From Treponema sp. (lineage in GTDB: Bacteria; Spirochaetota; Spirochaetia; Treponematales; Breznakiellaceae), in contig JAISTO010000104.1 of assembly GCA_031272575.1 (NCBI GenBank), positions 1 to 7,079 on the forward strand: DNA of 7,079 bases. Reading direction: 5' to 3'. Shown piece by piece: positions 4,649 through 7,079 of the stretch. A model generated the notes under the pieces. It did no database searches, had not been told where the DNA came from, and worked only from the letters and a program-made list of their open reading frames with translations. Numbering within the stretch: position 1 is the stretch's first letter; every line of letters begins with the position of its first letter. The position numbers and the translations under genes were made by a program.

Positions 4649-5758
4649 TCACGAAAGAATATCTCCCCGCTCGAGCGCGCGGCTTATGAGGCGGCTGATC
4701 AATCTGGGGTAGGGGACTCCCGAGCGCTCCCAGAGTTTGGGGTACATACTGATGCGGGTAAAGCCCGGCATCGTGTTGATTTCGTTTACCAGGACGCCGC
4801 CGTCCGGCCGCACAAAAAAGTCCACCCGCGCCAGGCCCTCGCAGCAGAGCACGGAAAAAGTTTTCCGGGCGAGGCTCTTTACGGTCCGCACCGTATCCTG
4901 ATCAAGCGCCGCGGGAATAAGCAGCTCCGCGCCCTTCTCGTCCAGGTACTTCGCCTCGTAGGAATAAAACTCGTGCCTGCTCCGAATCTCGCCGGGGGGG
5001 GAGGCCAGCACCTTGTTGTTCCATTCCAGCACCGCGCATTCGATTTCGCGGCCCTCGATGTAATCCTCGATGATCACCTTTTGGTCAAATGCAAAAGCCT
5101 GCTTCAGCGCGGTGACGAATTCCGTTTTTGAATGCACCTTGCTTACCCCCACCGAGGAGCCCATGTTCGCCGGCTTGACGAAAAAGGGGAGGCCGAAGAC
5201 CTCCTCGTAAATCTTGTAGACCGCGCGGGCCTGCTCCACGGCGCTTTTGTACGAGGGGTCGGCGCGGAGTTCGACCCAGCCCGCGACGGGGACTCCGGCG
5301 GCGCGGAGGAGTTGTTTCGCTATCGCCTTGTCCATGCCCACGGCGGAACCGAGTACGCCGGCCCCCACGAAGGGGACGCCGGCCAGTTTCAGGAGGCCCT
5401 GCACGGTGCCATCCTCGCCGAAGGGGCCATGCAGGATGGGGAAGACCACATCGAGAGACGCCTCCTCCCGGCCGGTTTCGAGATTGAAGAGCCTGCCGCC
5501 GCGGCCCGGGGCAAGCGTAACCGGCGCCCCTCCCGGCGCGAGCGCTATGCGGGATGGATCATCCTCGTGCAAAAACTGTGCCAAGCCCCGCTGCTGCATC
5601 GACCAGCGGCCGGTTTTTTGAATGCCGATAAACACCGGTTCGTAACGCGCTTTGTCGAGCGCGTCGAGCACATTTTTTGCGGACTGCAGCGACACTTCAT
5701 GCTCCGCCGATTGACCGCCGGCCAGAATTCCGACTACCGGTTTTTTGTTTTTCATCAT
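4649..5758 (-). CDS. ddl: D-alanine--D-alanine ligase
   Basis: This cytoplasmic ATP-grasp enzyme joins two D-alanines to make the dipeptide added to the peptidoglycan precursor. The 369 residues match the usual length of the DdlA-type subgroup. Visible motifs are AGGQSAEHEVSLQSA (13-27, with the substrate-binding Glu), HGPFGEDGTVQG (110-121), MDKAIAK (142-148), FVKPANMGSSVGVSK (193-207, ATP-binding), IIEDYIEGREIE (229-240), YSYEAKY (265-271), RVDFFV (311-316) and NEINTMPGFT (325-334, metal ligands and oxyanion hole). The Tyr-containing omega-loop segment favours D-Ala rather than D-lactate as second substrate. Two adjacent ATGs exist: GGGAG is 2 bases from 5758 and 5 bases from 5755, so 5755 (368 residues) is perhaps the true start. 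It follows the TetR gene by 25 bases in the same direction and looks intact. Confidence 0.96.
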   Translation of the reverse strand: MMKNKKPVVGILAGGQSAEHEVSLQSAKNVLDALDKARYEPVFIGIQKTGRWSMQQRGLAQFLHEDDPSRIALAPGGAPVTLAPGRGGRLFNLETGREEASLDVVFPILHGPFGEDGTVQGLLKLAGVPFVGAGVLGSAVGMDKAIAKQLLRAAGVPVAGWVELRADPSYKSAVEQARAVYKIYEEVFGLPFFVKPANMGSSVGVSKVHSKTEFVTALKQAFAFDQKVIIEDYIEGREIECAVLEWNNKVLASPPGEIRSRHEFYSYEAKYLDEKGAELLIPAALDQDTVRTVKSLARKTFSVLCCEGLARVDFFVRPDGGVLVNEINTMPGFTRISMYPKLWERSGVPYPRLISRLISRALERGDILS

Positions 5759-5783
5759 AACTCCCTTTTTGATTCCCCGTCTG

Positions 5784-6386
5784 CTATGCCGGGGCGGTAT
5801 TTTTCAATCCGTTCACCGCTATGAGCGCGCCCCGTTTCAGTTCGTCCACCGAGTCCTGACGCAGCACGACCAGTTTGAATGCCGCGGCCTCGAGTATGCT
5901 GAAGAGCATGTCGTCAGCGTCATGCACGTTGACCGCCGCGAATTCGCCGGAGCGTATCCCCTCGATGACGGTGGACGCGAAAAAGTGCCGCAGCCGTATG
6001 GTCCGCCTGCGGAGCCGCGGCCCCGGGTCCCTGCCGCCGCGGGCTATCAGCATAAGGTACTGCATAACGACCGCGAGGATGCGGCGGTTTTCTTCGAGCC
6101 AGCGGAGCGTGCCGCACAAGATCGCGCTCAGTTTCCCCGCGCTCCCTTCGCCGCTCCCCCGTATGCGGCGGATTTCATGCTCTATGCCGTCGAGCAGGTA
6201 CTTTATGCTGAAATTGAAAATTTCGGTTTTATTGTGAAAATAGCGGTACAGACTCGTCCGCGTAAGCCCGCAGCGGTCAGCGATTTTTTGAAAGGTCGTG
6301 TCCGCAAAGCCGTCGTCAATAAACACATCGAGCGCCCGCTCCAGAATCTCCGCGCGCCGTTTTTCATGTTCAACTATGATCGCCAT
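5784..6386 (-). CDS. TetR/AcrR-family transcriptional regulator
   Basis: The 200-residue protein has the typical TetR length and all-helical plan. The N-terminal DNA-binding domain is clear: RAEILERALDVFIDDGFADT (11-30), helix-turn-helix TFQKIADRCGLTRTSLYRYF (31-50) and HNKTEIF (51-57), which matches the 'YYHFKNKEEL' consensus. The remaining helices (58-195) would bind a ligand and dimerise; this part is not conserved enough to name a ligand. The start is probably ATG 6386, seven bases after AGGA; a GTG directly before it (6389) is the alternative. The start lies inside the 3' end of the methyltransferase gene (17 bases of overlap) and ddl follows after 25 bases, suggesting one transcript with translational coupling. 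No operator palindrome is visible in the short gaps, so its targets may be elsewhere. Confidence 0.93.
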   Translation of the reverse strand: MAIIVEHEKRRAEILERALDVFIDDGFADTTFQKIADRCGLTRTSLYRYFHNKTEIFNFSIKYLLDGIEHEIRRIRGSGEGSAGKLSAILCGTLRWLEENRRILAVVMQYLMLIARGGRDPGPRLRRRTIRLRHFFASTVIEGIRSGEFAAVNVHDADDMLFSILEAAAFKLVVLRQDSVDELKRGALIAVNGLKNTAPA

Positions 6387-7079
6387 CACCGTGTCCTTTT
6401 GGAGTTATTTGTGATATTGGATTTAGTTGATTAAGTGGATTAAATTGATAGAAATAGACGTTCTCCGCGCCGGCCTTTATTTCGCGGCACGAGTCCGCCT
6501 TTTTTCCGTAGAGGGACTCGAAGCCCGCATGGTCTGAGAGTACGCAGAGTTTCCAGCCGGGGAAGCGCTCCGCAAGGCCGCCCATGCTTTTATAGAGCGC
6601 CTCGGTACGCTCCTCGTCCCCGAGGCGTTTTCCGTAAGGCGGGTTCGTGACGATGAAGCCGCCGTCCCAGCCGGGCTGCGGGGCCGCCGCCTCGGCGGGC
6701 AGGACCCGCACCCGCGGCGCGGCGCCGTCTTTTGCCGCCGCCCCCGTCAGGCGCAGCGCCCGGCGGAGGTTCGCCTCCGCGAGGGAGACCGCCTTTTCGT
6801 CAACATCGCTTCCCGCTATGCGGACGACGCGGCTCGTGTCCACCGCGTCCCGCAGTTCGGCGCGTACCCGCGCTTCTACGGCCTTGTCCGACAGCGCGAG
6901 TTTTTCGAGCGCGAAATGCCGCCCCAGACCGGGCGCCGCGTCCCAGGCGTAGAGCGCGGCCTCCGCCAGGATGGTGCCGGAGCCGCAAAACGGGTCGCAG
7001 AGCGGGAACTTGCGCTTCCAGCCGGCCATAAGGAGGAGCGCGGCCGCGGTCGTCTCGCGGAGCGGCGCCTTGCCGCCCC
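6370..7079 (-). CDS. Class I SAM-dependent RNA methyltransferase, RlmL N-half/YpsC type, C-terminal part (5' end beyond window)
   Basis: The frame is open from the right edge and 235 codons are visible. The first are GGKAPLRETTAALLLMAGW, the segment that precedes the SAM-binding site in RlmL/YpsC-like enzymes, so the ATG at 7029 is internal and not the start. DPFCGSGT (visible residues 28-35) is the SAM-binding loop, SDVDEKAV (90-97) contains the acidic motif II, and NPPYGKRLGDE (145-155) is the N-P-P-Y catalytic motif of enzymes that methylate exocyclic amines, here probably N2 of a guanine in 23S rRNA (m2G2445 by analogy with RlmL). The THUMP domain expected at the N-terminus would lie beyond 7079. 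The last 25 residues are unusual: after FYQF comes NPLNQLNPISQI and a hydrophilic tail, encoded by a low-complexity AT-rich repeat. The end overlaps the TetR start. Confidence 0.92.
   Translation of the reverse strand, partial: GGKAPLRETTAAALLLMAGWKRKFPLCDPFCGSGTILAEAALYAWDAAPGLGRHFALEKLALSDKAVEARVRAELRDAVDTSRVVRIAGSDVDEKAVSLAEANLRRALRLTGAAAKDGAAPRVRVLPAEAAAPQPGWDGGFIVTNPPYGKRLGDEERTEALYKSMGGLAERFPGWKLCVLSDHAGFESLYGKKADSCREIKAGAENVYFYQFNPLNQLNPISQITPKGHGDGDHS
6415..6450 (-). repeat. Low-complexity AT-rich repeat inside the 3' end of the methyltransferase gene
   Basis: On the minus strand this reads as imperfect units of the type TTAATCCA/TTAATCAA/TAAATCCA, coding for NPLNQLNPISQI. Composition differs sharply from the very GC-rich coding sequence on its 5' side. 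It has extended the reading frame rather than interrupting it. Confidence 0.6.

Noticed and set aside
4649..5758. VanA/VanB-type D-Ala--D-Lac ligase
   Set aside because: The omega-loop region has the Tyr-containing EAKY form typical of D-Ala--D-Ala ligases, and no vanH or vanX genes are adjacent.
5132..5824. Long plus-strand open frame opposite ddl
   Set aside because: It is a mirror frame of a clear GC-rich gene with biased third positions and has no recognisable domain or ribosome binding site.

Overview
The window reads as a chromosomal segment of a didermic bacterium with fairly high GC. I favour a spirochaete (Treponema-like, gut-type), but with low confidence. The reasons are remnants of CUT1 sugar ABC transporter operons, an AraC-type regulator fragment, many simple and palindromic dispersed repeats, and a multi-copy-type AAA ATPase. 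No rRNA, tRNA, CRISPR array or intact transposase is visible.

The window has two contrasting halves. Positions 1 to about 4650 are an eroded accessory region. At the left edge, on the minus strand, lies a sugar ABC transporter operon collapsed by deletion: a lipoprotein substrate-binding gene keeps its promoter, ribosome binding site and signal peptide but has lost its middle and runs into the remains of an inner-membrane permease gene. Next come a large imperfect inverted repeat (865-1050), an intact small membrane coiled-coil gene with its own promoter (1113-1466), a perfect terminator, and the 3' fragment of a possible surface protein (1580-2026). That fragment abuts a frameshifted 3' remnant of a paralogue of the small coiled-coil gene (2024-2103).

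The centre is a 518-residue ATPase with a C-terminal PD-(D/E)XK nuclease-like domain (2315-3871). It appears to have a promoter that places the transcript start at or next to the ATG, so it may be leaderless. It lies between two REP-like palindromes of one family in opposite orientation and between two almost identical arrays of G-rich heptamers. To its right are a permease gene with two in-frame internal deletions (4057-4356) and the 3' end of an AraC regulator gene (4352-4615), head to head and both broken at one point.

Positions 4649-7079 are ordinary, dense, co-directional coding sequence on the minus strand: an RNA methyltransferase of the RlmL/YpsC type (partial, running off the right edge), a TetR-family regulator overlapping its end, and ddl (D-alanine--D-alanine ligase) 25 bases further on. 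They look like one operon, with transcription leaving into the repeat-rich region through an 11-base homopolymer just after the ddl stop codon.

No proven new system is present. The strongest candidate for unknown biology is the ATPase-nuclease cassette with its flanking repeats, followed by the small heptad-repeat membrane protein family, which has one live and one dead copy here.
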